Source of the DNA: Bacillota bacterium
Lineage (GTDB): Bacteria; Bacillota; UBA4882; UBA8346
Reading direction: 5' to 3'
NCBI GenBank assembly: GCA_023435225.1
Contig: JAEYRX010000080.1
Span: 51,348 to 115,347 of the forward strand
Length of the DNA stretch: 64,000 nt
The translations under genes and the position numbers were made by a program. The stretch's first letter is position 1, and each line of letters starts with the position of its first letter. Shown one piece after another: positions 1 through 7,307 of this stretch. The notes below the pieces were generated by a model. That model was not told where the DNA came from, searched no databases, and was given only the letters and a program-made list of their open reading frames with translations.

Positions 1-1771
1 AAATAATCGGATGACGGCCGTCTTTCCGGAGTACGGTTGCCGATAAACCGGTGACATAATGGGCTTTGCATTGCCTGGCAACCTGCTCGAAACTGTTGGC
101 TGATATATGGTGACATTCATCAACAATCAAATATCCATAATCCTGGACCAGTTCATCTACTGTATTGTTCTTTACTAAGCTCTGCATTAAGGCAACATCA
201 ATAATTCCGGTCGGTTTATGTTTTCCTGCTCCAATACAGCCGATATCATTTGGGTTAATATTTAAAAAGGTACTTAAGCGGGATACCCATTGCTCTAATA
301 ATTGCTGCCTATGGACGACAATCAGGGTATTTATGGCGCGTTTTGAAATCAAGTAACTTGCTATTACCGTTTTTCCGAACGCCGTGGCCGCCGAGAGCAC
401 CCCGATATCATGCTCAAGTAAAGAATCAGCCGCCGCTTGTTGTTCCGGTCTGAGTTCTCCTCGAAAAATATAGTCAATCGGTTTGCCCGGATTACGTTCA
501 TCGGTTATGTCCACTTTGATTCCCAAGGAAGTTAAGAGTTCGGTCACTTCATTTTGACACCCACGAGGCAGGCCGATATATTTGGAAAAATTCTGAGCAC
601 AACTTATTATCCGGGGCTGGTCGAAGGTGGGTAAGCGCATTGCTTGTTTTTTATAAAACTCCGGGTTTTGGAAGGCGGCAATCCGGATAAGCCTATTCCG
701 GAGAGAAGGAGAGAGATTTTCTTTGGGGATATAGACTTGATTACTGACAACTATGGAGAGATATTCCGGGAAGGGGCCAGTAACGGCAGCAGAGTTCTTT
801 TTAGTTGGTAAACTATTCCAAGGCTGGTCTTGGTCATCCTCTTCGGGAAGTAGGGTAACACCGATTAATTTTCCTTCCATAATCGCTTTATCTACAATTT
901 CATTTAATTTTTCCGGAGTGATCCGCTCCAGGGAGGCTAAATAAGCCCATTGGTCTTCATAAGGACGGAAGTTTTCATCTAAAAACAGACTGTTTCCTTG
1001 TTCACGTGGTTTCTTTTGCAGCGGTAAAGCGATAAGGTTGCCCAATCCGCCTTGGGGCATGGTATCTTGGCTGGGGAAAAAACGGTCATAGGAGTCGATA
1101 CCGACTTCGGGGCGGGTTTCCAGAGTTTCCGTTATTAAGTATGAGCCTAACTTTCTGGCGGTTGCAGCCGGGACCGGTTCGGTGAAAAAGAGCCAGACAT
1201 GTCCGCCGTTTCCGGACCGGGAACGTTCCAAAGCCGCCGGGATTTTCACTTTTTTACAGGTATCAAGGAAAGCGGCAACATCTTCTTGCCAAGTTTCCTT
1301 ATCGAAATCAACTGCTAAAAACCAACAGGTTTCATCATTGAGAAGCGGATAGACGCCAATAGTCGCCGTAGTTGCAAGGTGTTTATGAATAATTTCATCT
1401 GTAACGGGTAAATATTCCCGGTTGGAACATTCATTGCATTTAATTTTGGGTTTATTGCATATGCCCCGGAGCCATTCATTTTTACAGGCCGGTACATATC
1501 CGGAAGTGCCTTTGTTCCGGTTTTCCCAATGTTTGGGATAAACATCTTCCCGGCCGCGAAATAAGGAACGGAAGAGGGTTATTTTTACTTCGGGAGGGGA
1601 GGAGTTATTGACGGACGGCAAGGGAAGCTCACTTTGGATTGAAGTTATTTGTTTGAGTTCGTTATGAAGGGAGTTAATCTGGGAAAGTAATAGATCCCGT
1701 TCACGATCAAGTTCGCGTAGGCGCGCTTCTTTTGCTGAAAGTTCGGATTGGATAGTGTTGATTTTGTTCAA
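1..1771 (-). CDS. TOTE-type primase-helicase, 3' end outside window
   Basis: About 590 N-terminal residues are visible; the C-terminal helicase half lies beyond base 1. Near residues 60-110 there is the family's typical block FRGREDVYPKHWEN followed by a four-cysteine cluster (ACKNEW, GIC, KCNEC). An archaeo-eukaryotic primase core follows, with the catalytic AVDFDK near residue 150 and SGNGGHVWLFF near 190. A superfamily 2 helicase begins near residue 430, with Walker A FGKT near 462 and a DECH box near 550. This order is the AEP-plus-helicase arrangement of predicted TOTE conflict systems, thought to act on invading nucleic acid (family knowledge, not tested here). The start is uncertain: the frame opens after a stop at about 1803, and TTG at 1771 is the first usual start codon, with only a weak ribosome site. 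Confidence 0.85.
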   Translation of the reverse strand, partial: MNKINTIQSELSAKEARLRELDRERDLLLSQINSLHNELKQITSIQSELPLPSVNNSSPPEVKITLFRSLFRGREDVYPKHWENRNKGTSGYVPACKNEWLRGICNKPKIKCNECSNREYLPVTDEIIHKHLATTATIGVYPLLNDETCWFLAVDFDKETWQEDVAAFLDTCKKVKIPAALERSRSGNGGHVWLFFTEPVPAATARKLGSYLITETLETRPEVGIDSYDRFFPSQDTMPQGGLGNLIALPLQKKPREQGNSLFLDENFRPYEDQWAYLASLERITPEKLNEIVDKAIMEGKLIGVTLLPEEDDQDQPWNSLPTKKNSAAVTGPFPEYLSIVVSNQVYIPKENLSPSLRNRLIRIAAFQNPEFYKKQAMRLPTFDQPRIISCAQNFSKYIGLPRGCQNEVTELLTSLGIKVDITDERNPGKPIDYIFRGELRPEQQAAADSLLEHDIGVLSAATAFGKTVIASYLISKRAINTLIVVHRQQLLEQWVSRLSTFLNINPNDIGCIGAGKHKPTGIIDVALMQSLVKNNTVDELVQDYGYLIVDECHHISANSFEQVARQCKAHYVTGLSATVLRKDGRHPII

Positions 1772-2066
1772 TTTAGCTACCGTCCGGTTAACTTTTATAA
1801 TTTAGATCTAGTTTTCGCGATAAAATTGGAGATTCCTTGGGAGAAAGGATTATATTTTGATATGTTCAGGTAAATTATGAAATGTTTATTAATAAATTAA
1901 ACTAGGGCCGATGGGAGGCGATTCCTCCTCCCACACCCACCAGGAGTAACTTTTTGTACGCGCAAAAAGTTACCAAAAACGCGTTGGAACCGCGTGGTTC
2001 TAAACCTCCTGCAATTCATCCAGGGTTTTTAGTACGCCTTCGCCATCCTGGCCTTTCGATTGTCAA
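1772..2066. other. Intergenic stretch with hairpins
   Basis: No gene is seen. The stretch holds a clear 11-bp hairpin (GTAACTTTTTG / CAAAAAGTTAC, about 1947-1974) and GC-rich short palindromes around 1980-2000. Its sequence style differs from the AT-rich genes around it. It may be the left part of the foreign segment that cut the end of the neighbouring AbiJ-like gene. Confidence 0.5.
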
Positions 2067-2846
2067 TTAAGCTAAGGCTTCCGATGGCGACCGTTGTTTT
2101 TCATCCAAGAAAAGAAACGGCGCAGACCTCCATCCTAAGAATCCATTTTTTAGAGCCGAATGAATAGTCATTTTTTCTTCTACCTTTTTCAATACAGGAC
2201 CTAGTTCTGCGTTTTGATCTTGTGCTATTATTTTACAGATAGATTCAACCGCACTTATACTTTCTTTTATTGAATTTCTATAATCTGGGTTCTTTCTGTC
2301 AGACAAAAGTGATAATGAATGAGTTAAATGTATATATACACCTTGAAATTTTCGGGTTTCTGAGAGAATCGTTTCAAGTTGGTTTATTTCGAATTTGTCA
2401 GTAATAGGAGTAAAATTGCCATCGACAACTCGGTAACCAGATAATTCCCTCTCTAAAATATTATTGAAACGAATATTTAAAGTTTGGTTATTAAAAAATA
2501 AGGTGGTAAACTCTAGGAAATCATATAGTTCAAACCATTTGCATTCAAAGAAGTAATTCTTAATAATTGTAAATAAACCCGAAAAATCAGTTGGCATAGT
2601 ATCAAATGGTTGTTTTAAAAAACTATGCCATAAATTTTTAAAATATTCTAAACACCAATCTTTTATCGTAGTACTAGAATGATAACCGGTAATTGAACTG
2701 TAATGTTGAAATCCTTGTTTGAATATGAATTCCCCATAAATATCCCATAATCCATTTTTTAAATCATCATCAATAGATTCAAGTTGTAGTTCTGTTTTAA
2801 CTGGAGTTATTTTAATTCTTTGAGAAAATCGCAAATTATTCACCAA
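2067..2846 (-). CDS. AbiJ_NTD4-like protein, truncated C-terminus
   Basis: Residues 1-235 look like the AbiJ N-terminal domain 4 family found in abortive-infection proteins: the opening FSQRIKITPVKTELQ, an acidic-plus-NGLW motif (DDDLKNGLWDIYGEF) and a helical domain rich in aromatic residues. In this family the segment after the last conserved helix (here ALKNGFL) normally continues for some 40-50 residues with a 'YTSDxxGIRHAL' type motif. That part is missing and is replaced by an unrelated tail (GWRSAPFLFLDEKQRS to the stop). The swap suggests an insertion or deletion at about base 2135. Start codons TTG 2846 or GTG 2843 are both possible. It lies in a defence-like neighbourhood. Whether the shortened protein still works is unknown. 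Confidence 0.7.
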   Translation of the reverse strand: MVNNLRFSQRIKITPVKTELQLESIDDDLKNGLWDIYGEFIFKQGFQHYSSITGYHSSTTIKDWCLEYFKNLWHSFLKQPFDTMPTDFSGLFTIIKNYFFECKWFELYDFLEFTTLFFNNQTLNIRFNNILERELSGYRVVDGNFTPITDKFEINQLETILSETRKFQGVYIHLTHSLSLLSDRKNPDYRNSIKESISAVESICKIIAQDQNAELGPVLKKVEEKMTIHSALKNGFLGWRSAPFLFLDEKQRSPSEALA

Positions 2847-3192
2847 CCATTTTCAAATTATTATTTTAATAATTTTCCACAAAATACTTAGTATTCCTGT
2901 ATTTTGGGATGATTGCTTAAAAACAAGTTATAAAAGAACCTTCTAAGTGGCCATAATTAGTTGGATTTAAAAGCTGGGTATAAAAGAGGAATAAAGGGAT
3001 ATTATAAGGAATTTTTGAATGAAGGGTTATTGAAGAAAATTTGACTTGTTAAACTAGCTTTTTGAAAATAATTTACAAAATGTCCAAGGAATTGTTAACA
3101 TTATCAAGAATTACTTTACAAAATTGATAAATTAGTCGATAATATATTGGCAATGTTTCAAAATTGAAAATTTTTGAGGATGTTGAAATGTT
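2847..3192. other. AT-rich intergenic region
   Basis: Divergent promoter space between the AbiJ-like gene and the three-gene unit. It is very AT-rich. No RNA gene, repeat or convincing sigma-A promoter was identified by eye. Confidence 0.5.
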
Positions 3193-3507
3193 ATGGCAGC
3201 TAAAACTGAACATGAAAAGAAAATAAAAGAAATAATTCCTAATAATTTAAAAACATCCAAAGAAGCCGATACATGGCGTATTGGTTTTTGTCCTGATTGT
3301 AAGAGTTTACATATTGACTTCGGTAAGTATACAAAGGAAAATGAAATAACTGTAATTTCAAGAAACACTATTCAAAAAAATGATGTTGAACGTTTTGTTT
3401 TGTCACTTCTTAAAACTATATACGATTATAATAAAAGAATGGATTTGAATATAGATTTATTTTCAAATATTGAAGTTTCTATTAGCAATGAAAAGAAGGA
3501 GGAATAA
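3193..3507 (+). CDS. Unknown 104-aa protein with CxxC motif
   Basis: First gene of a tight three-gene unit (gaps of 3 and 21 bases). The protein is lysine-rich and carries one CPDC pair near residue 34, which could be half of a zinc site or a redox pair; there is no second pair. A short beta-rich centre is followed by a helical, charged C-terminus ending in EKKEE. A gagga ribosome site lies about 14 bases upstream of the ATG. I do not recognise a family. The context (a HEPN-like protein two genes downstream, defence-like genes upstream) suggests a conflict or toxin-antitoxin role, but that is inference. Confidence 0.7.
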   Translation: MAAKTEHEKKIKEIIPNNLKTSKEADTWRIGFCPDCKSLHIDFGKYTKENEITVISRNTIQKNDVERFVLSLLKTIYDYNKRMDLNIDLFSNIEVSISNEKKEE

Positions 3508-3510
3508 TAA

Positions 3511-4023
3511 ATGAAGCTCCTACATAAGATACCTTCGAGTCGACTTGCTAATTCATTAATTTCAAATGTTTGTCAAGATGATTATCAACCTACTTCACCA
3601 TGGGATTTAAAAATAGAGAAAACAGAAAAAATTAAAATAATATTTCATGGTTCTATGGAATTAAATCTAGATAATCAAGGTAATTATAAAGTAGGAGATA
3701 ACGAGTTAGCATGGGCACAAATTAATCCGGGTGGGAATGAAATGCCCAATAATAATTTAGAATCTTTAGAAAATAACAGAGATATTTGGGGTACTATTGA
3801 AGGTCTTTTTAAATCAATCGATAGAGTTAAAGAAGTAAAAATTCAAAAGGGTCCGGATAATAAATATGCAAAACTAACAATTTTTGTTTTAATGCCTGTA
3901 TATGATTCCGGATTAATGCGGGAAATAATTGAAATTGAATTCAAGGCAGATGATTTAGCTGAACAAGAAAATATTATGTTAGAATATTTAATTGCTCCTT
4001 TACCTCATATTGAAATTAATTAA
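3511..4023 (+). CDS. Unknown 170-aa protein, middle gene of HEPN unit
   Basis: A strong ribosome site (aaggagg) sits at the end of the previous gene, 8 bases before the ATG, so the two are co-translated. The sequence predicts alternating beta strands and no membrane segment. It includes a glycine/asparagine-rich stretch (INPGGNEMPNNN) and an acidic C-terminal half. No catalytic motif or known domain is recognised. Its place between a CxxC protein and a HEPN-like protein suggests a partner or specificity subunit of the same system. Confidence 0.7.
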   Translation: MKLLHKIPSSRLANSLISNVCQDDYQPTSPWDLKIEKTEKIKIIFHGSMELNLDNQGNYKVGDNELAWAQINPGGNEMPNNNLESLENNRDIWGTIEGLFKSIDRVKEVKIQKGPDNKYAKLTIFVLMPVYDSGLMREIIEIEFKADDLAEQENIMLEYLIAPLPHIEIN

Positions 4024-4044
4024 ATAAAAAGAAGTGATTTTCAA

Positions 4045-4443
4045 TTGGCCGATTCCCCTATTCATTTTGAGCAAGCCGATCATAATGAAACTTTAGCTTG
4101 GGATTTAGCAACTCAAAATCCAGTTAAATATAAAGATTGGGCTGTTATTATTGCTTTTTATTCAGCTATACATTACATAGAAGCATTTTTAAGTAAAGAA
4201 GGTATACATACAGAAGATTACGAAAAACCTCATATATATAGAAAAAATTTAGTAAAACAAAAGTTAAAAATTATTTCAATTGAATATGTGGAACTATATC
4301 ATATGTCTATGACTTTACGCTATTTAACAAATCGTGCTTCAACATCTTCAATGGGCAAATTTTTATTAAATTCTGATATTACTAGATTAGTACAATCTAA
4401 TTTAGATAATATAAAAAATGAAATTAAAAAAAGATGTATATAA
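4045..4443 (+). CDS. HEPN-like helical protein
   Basis: 132 residues, mostly helical. The pattern DWAVIIAFYSAIHYIEAFL, then a His/Arg stretch (KPHIYRKNL), then an aromatic helix ending YLTNRAS, is that of small HEPN-superfamily proteins, many of which are RNases or toxins in defence and toxin-antitoxin systems. The canonical Rx4-6H catalytic motif is not clear, so it could be an inactive or divergent member. Start is TTG at 4045 with an agaagtga site upstream; no ATG fits. A strong terminator follows directly, closing the three-gene unit. Confidence 0.6.
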   Translation: MADSPIHFEQADHNETLAWDLATQNPVKYKDWAVIIAFYSAIHYIEAFLSKEGIHTEDYEKPHIYRKNLVKQKLKIISIEYVELYHMSMTLRYLTNRASTSSMGKFLLNSDITRLVQSNLDNIKNEIKKRCI

Positions 4444-4451
4444 CATATTTT

Positions 4452-4486
4452 AAAAAAAGGATGCAAGTTAATGCATCCTTTTTTTA
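4452..4486 (+). terminator. Intrinsic terminator of the HEPN unit
   Basis: Perfect stem with GGATGCA paired to TGCATCC, flanked by a run of seven A and a run of seven T, and a six-base loop. The A/T runs make it work in either direction. Confidence 0.9.
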
Positions 4487-4553
4487 AACACTGTAAATTA
4501 ATTGAAACTGTTTACTATTCAACAATATATAAAAGCACTCAGTATCTTGATTA

Positions 4554-4763
4554 TCATTTATCTTGTTCGTAAACTATCAAATCCCCAGGCTGGCAATCAA
4601 GCGCCTTACATATCCGGTTAATTACCGATAAATCCACCCTGGTGCAGGTATTGTTATATATCGCATACAGGGTATTTTTATTTACCCCGCTTTTCGCATG
4701 TAACTCCGGAACTTTCATCCGGTTTTTTTCAAACATCAGTCGGTCGAGATTAAATCCAACCAT
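4554..4763 (-). CDS. Small XRE-family HTH regulator
   Basis: 69 residues that are essentially one Cro/CI-type helix-turn-helix (VPELHAKSGVNKNTLYAIYNN as helices 2-3) ending in the frequent LDCQPGDLIVYE tail. This is the HTH_26/YozG-like group of short DNA-binding proteins, often self-regulating or part of mobile elements. No partner toxin lies next to it. DNA binding is family knowledge; its target is unknown. Confidence 0.85.
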   Translation of the reverse strand: MVGFNLDRLMFEKNRMKVPELHAKSGVNKNTLYAIYNNTCTRVDLSVINRICKALDCQPGDLIVYEQDK

Positions 4764-5100
4764 TGCAAAACCCCTTTTCCGGCAGGTTAACTATGTATAT
4801 TATACCCGGCTGCAACGAAAACGGCGGCAAATTATGTAACGAAAAGATCCAACGTTTTATTGACAAGGAACGTTGTTTGACTCGGAATCAGTGTCTACTT
4901 TTGGCCGGAATTACTGTCCGGTTTGTGCCGGAATATGCACAATTTAAGGGAAAATCTAATATGATATAAATCCAATAACTCCCTGTTATAATCTAGCCAT
5001 TTTTCTAAAAATTGTCGATTTTTTATTAGACAAACAATATATTGTGTATTAAAATAATTATAACACCAATATATAGCACTATTAGATGAAGGAGATTTTA
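4764..5100. other. Intergenic region, no clear gene
   Basis: Contains the promoter side of the XRE gene and an open frame of 59 residues (4791-4969) without a convincing ribosome site or family. I do not count it as a gene. The right part is AT-rich and leads into the small membrane protein gene. Confidence 0.4.
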
Positions 5101-5253
5101 TTGGAACTTAATTTTAATTTAAAAACTGATCCAACTGATCCAAAAGAAAAAAACTTAGTAAAACCTATCCTTACTATAATAGTTTATATAGTAGGAATAA
5201 TCTTTTCAGTTCTTGTATTATATATTTTAAATAGACTAGGAATTTTGAACTAA
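5101..5253 (+). CDS. Small single-pass membrane protein, 50 aa
   Basis: TTG start with a good aaggag site six bases upstream. A polar N-terminus rich in Asp/Lys (about 20 residues) is followed by one hydrophobic helix (about residues 22-44: PILTIIVYIVGIIFSVLVLYIL) and a short NRLGILN tail. The good ribosome site plus a clean amphipathic-free membrane helix favour a real small protein. It might be a small toxin-like or regulatory membrane peptide; nothing in the sequence decides. Confidence 0.55.
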   Translation: MELNFNLKTDPTDPKEKNLVKPILTIIVYIVGIIFSVLVLYILNRLGILN

Positions 5254-5335
5254 TAACATTAAATTCCGGAATAAGAGAATAACACTACTTTTATAAGAAA
5301 AATCCAATCAGGAGAATAATTTAATCACTAAATTA

Positions 5336-5408
5336 CTCTCCTGGTTGGATTCGGACCAACGACCTTCCTCTTAGCGGGAGGCTGTTCTATCCACTAAACA
5401 ACAGGGCA
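5336..5408 (-). tRNA. Degenerate tRNA-like gene (anticodon GCT)
   Basis: Read on the minus strand, the 73 bases fit a class I tRNA cloverleaf with exact arm lengths: D arm GTTT/GAAC, five-base anticodon stem, five-base variable loop, T stem GTTGG/CCAAC. But the acceptor stem has two mismatches (pairs 2-71 and 3-70), the invariant T33 is C, the T loop starts TCC instead of TTC, and the top anticodon pair is G-A. The anticodon position reads GCT (Ser), yet a Ser tRNA should have a long variable arm. I read it as a decayed or phage-derived tRNA rather than a working one. Confidence 0.55.
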
Positions 5409-5484
5409 ATAAAAACACTACTTTTATGTAATGGCAAAAACTTATCAAAATATGCAACCAATATTAATAAATTGAATATTTTTA

Positions 5485-5697
5485 TTAATTCTTTTTAGGT
5501 TTCCATTCTATTTCAAATCCAATTATATCGGCAATTTCAACCGCATCCCGATACTGGAGGGAACCTCGGGATAACTTATTACTCAAATTTTGTACGGTAT
5601 ATTTAGTATTATGCCTTTTATTTAGTTCATCGTTAACCGCGCTTAAGGACCATCCAGCCTTAGCAATTGCCGCTTTCACATCTTCTTTAACCGCCAT
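5485..5697 (-). CDS. Small HTH-like protein, 70 aa
   Basis: Seventy residues with a helix-turn-helix pattern (MAVKEDVKAAIAKAGWSL, then NKRHNTKYTVQNLSNKLSRG, then RDAVEIADIIGFEIEW). This family of short Firmicutes proteins is common near mobile or regulatory genes and resembles a single Cro/CI domain. Likely a DNA-binding regulator; the target is unknown. Its ATG at 5697 follows an AT-rich promoter region. Confidence 0.7.
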   Translation of the reverse strand: MAVKEDVKAAIAKAGWSLSAVNDELNKRHNTKYTVQNLSNKLSRGSLQYRDAVEIADIIGFEIEWKPKKN

Positions 5698-6222
5698 TTC
5701 TTCACCCCAAAATGATTATACTCACCAGTTTAATTTGTGTCAAAAAAGTTTATTTATAAACTATATAATTTAAAAATAAACTTGACTCTTTATATTTGAT
5801 ATGATATTTTAAAAGAGAAAAAGATAGTAAAAAAGAAGTAGAACTTAAAAACTGTCAACTCTTATAGTACTCCACAGTAGACAACGAAGCCCGTCTTTAT
5901 CTGTCCTGTCCCCGGGCGGGGAAAGGTGGCCGCAGGCCGAAAAGGGGTCTGCATCCGAATTTCCGGCAAACAAAAATAAGCGGCGTATTAAAAATAGAAA
6001 ATAGAAAATGGAAAAGGGAGAAAGGCAAGTGTGAATTGTGAAGTTCGAAGTTTGAAATAAAATCGTTTTTGTGTTTTAATCCGGCAAATCCCGTTAATCC
6101 CGTCTAATAAAGCTCTTTGACCGTCTTGCCCCACTTATCATTCCACTTCAAAGGTTAAAGGTTACTCCTTTAAGGAGCAAGAGGTCCCGATACCATTTAC
6201 CTTTTATATACAGGAGGTTTCC
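5698..6222. other. Intergenic region with remnants and repeat words
   Basis: No gene. The left third is AT-rich. Around 5915-5960 a GC-rich patch (ccccgggcgggg and aggtggccgcaggcc) looks foreign to its surroundings. At about 6073-6108 there is one copy of the dispersed 'cccgttaatcccgtctaataa' repeat that recurs at about 12840, 14380 and 48485. A good ribosome site for the next gene ends the stretch. Confidence 0.5.
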
Positions 6223-6531
6223 ATGCTCACCGATAAAGACACCGGCATCAAAAAATTCATCTTCGACCGGATCTGTAAAATCGACGAAGAAATAGTCGAG
6301 AAGGATCCCGAATACAAAAAACTGGGAGAACGCCCGAATGAACTATTGAAGCAGCTCACCGCCAAACTCTCCGAGGAAGACAACAAGTTGTTGAAGGAAT
6401 ATGATGATATTTATTTTAATCAGATTATCCGCCGGGACGAGCTTTTCTATAATCAGGGACTGATGGACGGGATACTGCTTTGTTATTGGGTATTGTCGGT
6501 AGGCAAGGGAATGGAAGAGATAAAAGTTTGA
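6223..6531 (+). CDS. DUF6809-family protein
   Basis: 102 residues, all helical, with the family's central LSEEDNKLLKEYDDIY motif and a C-terminal YNQGLMDGILLCYWV helix that resembles the 'YGFRLGALL' helix of DUF6809 proteins in Clostridia. Function of the family is unknown. A strong aggagg site precedes the ATG. A broken second copy of its N-terminal part lies 400 bases downstream (6953-7051), so this gene was duplicated once. Confidence 0.65.
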   Translation: MLTDKDTGIKKFIFDRICKIDEEIVEKDPEYKKLGERPNELLKQLTAKLSEEDNKLLKEYDDIYFNQIIRRDELFYNQGLMDGILLCYWVLSVGKGMEEIKV

Positions 6532-6952
6532 AGTGTGAAGTTAGAAGTGTGAAAAAATGGTCGGCTGTAAGTGTGAAAGCTGTACCGCAGTAAAAATACA
6601 ATTTTTTGCTTTCAACATAAATATCAACTTTAGCCTTAAGTATATGTAATCCGGCGCTTTCACAGCGGTGCGCCGGGATGAGCTTGACGGATTGGATGAG
6701 CTTCTTCGAATATCCATTCGCGTCGTCAAAAGTGGTAAGATGCGAAGTGCGACCGAGTGAGGACCGCAGATAATACTGGTGTATATCGAGGACCAAGTAG
6801 TCTTTTTTACGAACAGGTTTAGGTTTGTAAAAATGACTACCAGTATCCATAACTAAACCGAAATAAACGACCGAGCACTGAAGCAGGTTGCCGCTTTTCA
6901 CGGCGCATCATCCAATCCGGCAAATCTTTCAATTTTATATAAACATTTCTTA
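6532..6952. other. Stretch without a recognised gene
   Basis: A 158-codon open frame runs on the minus strand across this region and into the DUF6809 gene, but it has no family resemblance and no ribosome site, so I do not call it. The base order resembles decayed coding sequence rather than repeat DNA. Confidence 0.4.
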
Positions 6953-7051
6953 AAACCATCGCTATCATTTGTTCTTGACCGCATCTGCTATATCCACGAC
7001 AAAATCATAATCCACGATCCCGAATACAAAGAACTCGGTAAACTCCAAGTA
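6953..7051 (+). pseudogene. DUF6809 fragment
   Basis: An in-frame stretch reads VLDRICYIHDKIIIHDPEYK, which matches the FDRICKIDEEIVEKDPEYK segment of the intact DUF6809 gene at 6223, continuing to KELGK and then losing similarity. No start codon or C-terminal part is present. A decayed tandem paralogue. Confidence 0.75.
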
Positions 7052-7108
7052 TTCGCTAAACCTATGTGTGTCTATAACTTGAGAATTTCTAAAGTTTTAT
7101 GAAAACTG

Positions 7109-7136
7109 TTGACAAAATGGAAAAGGTATGTAAAAA
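7109..7136 (+). promoter_or_regulatory. Sigma-A promoter of the EamA leader
   Basis: TTGACA at 7109-7114, a 16-base spacer and TAAAAA at 7131-7136. Transcription would start near 7143, giving a leader of about 165 bases before the transporter start. Confidence 0.6.
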
Positions 7137-7142
7137 TACTTC

Positions 7143-7213
7143 AAAAGGTGAGTATGCATAATGGCAAAGGAGCCCGAGCTGCATAGAGGCTAAAGCCTTA
7201 CACGTGGAGAGAT
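7143..7213 (+). ncRNA. Structured leader, possible riboswitch-like attenuator
   Basis: Between the promoter and a terminator hairpin the RNA can form TATGCA/TGCATA enclosing an internal loop (GGCAAAGGAGCCCGAGC), followed by a GGC-TAAA-GCC hairpin and a possible closing stem. This is the compact layout of an attenuating riboswitch or protein-binding leader ahead of an exporter gene. It does not match a class I can name: there is a slight likeness to c-di-GMP-I words (GGCAAA, AAAGCC) but the second half of that aptamer is missing. Confidence 0.4.
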
Positions 7214-7251
7214 ATCCGCGGAGTCACATAAATATGACTCTGCGGATTTTG
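7214..7251 (+). terminator. Attenuator-type terminator hairpin
   Basis: 13-bp stem ATCCGCGGAGTCA / TGACTCTGCGGAT with an eight-base loop and a TTTTGCATTTT tail, lying between a promoter and the EamA gene. Its position suggests premature termination as the control step. Confidence 0.7.
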
Positions 7252-7307
7252 CATTTTAGAGGATGAGGTGACCTTGAGATGAAGGTAAATAAGAGTGAAA
7301 GTATGGT

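Noticed and set aside
4791..4969. Open frame of 59 codons starting MYIIPGCNENGG
   Set aside because: No ribosome site at a proper distance, no family likeness, and it overlaps the promoter region of the XRE gene.
6425..6901. 158-codon minus-strand open frame
   Set aside because: It runs antisense through the DUF6809 gene, has no recognisable domain and no ribosome site; probably chance.
7143..7213. Leader as a c-di-GMP-I or preQ1 riboswitch
   Set aside because: Only short words agree (GGCAAA, AAAGCC); the required second hairpin and loop-receptor elements are missing.
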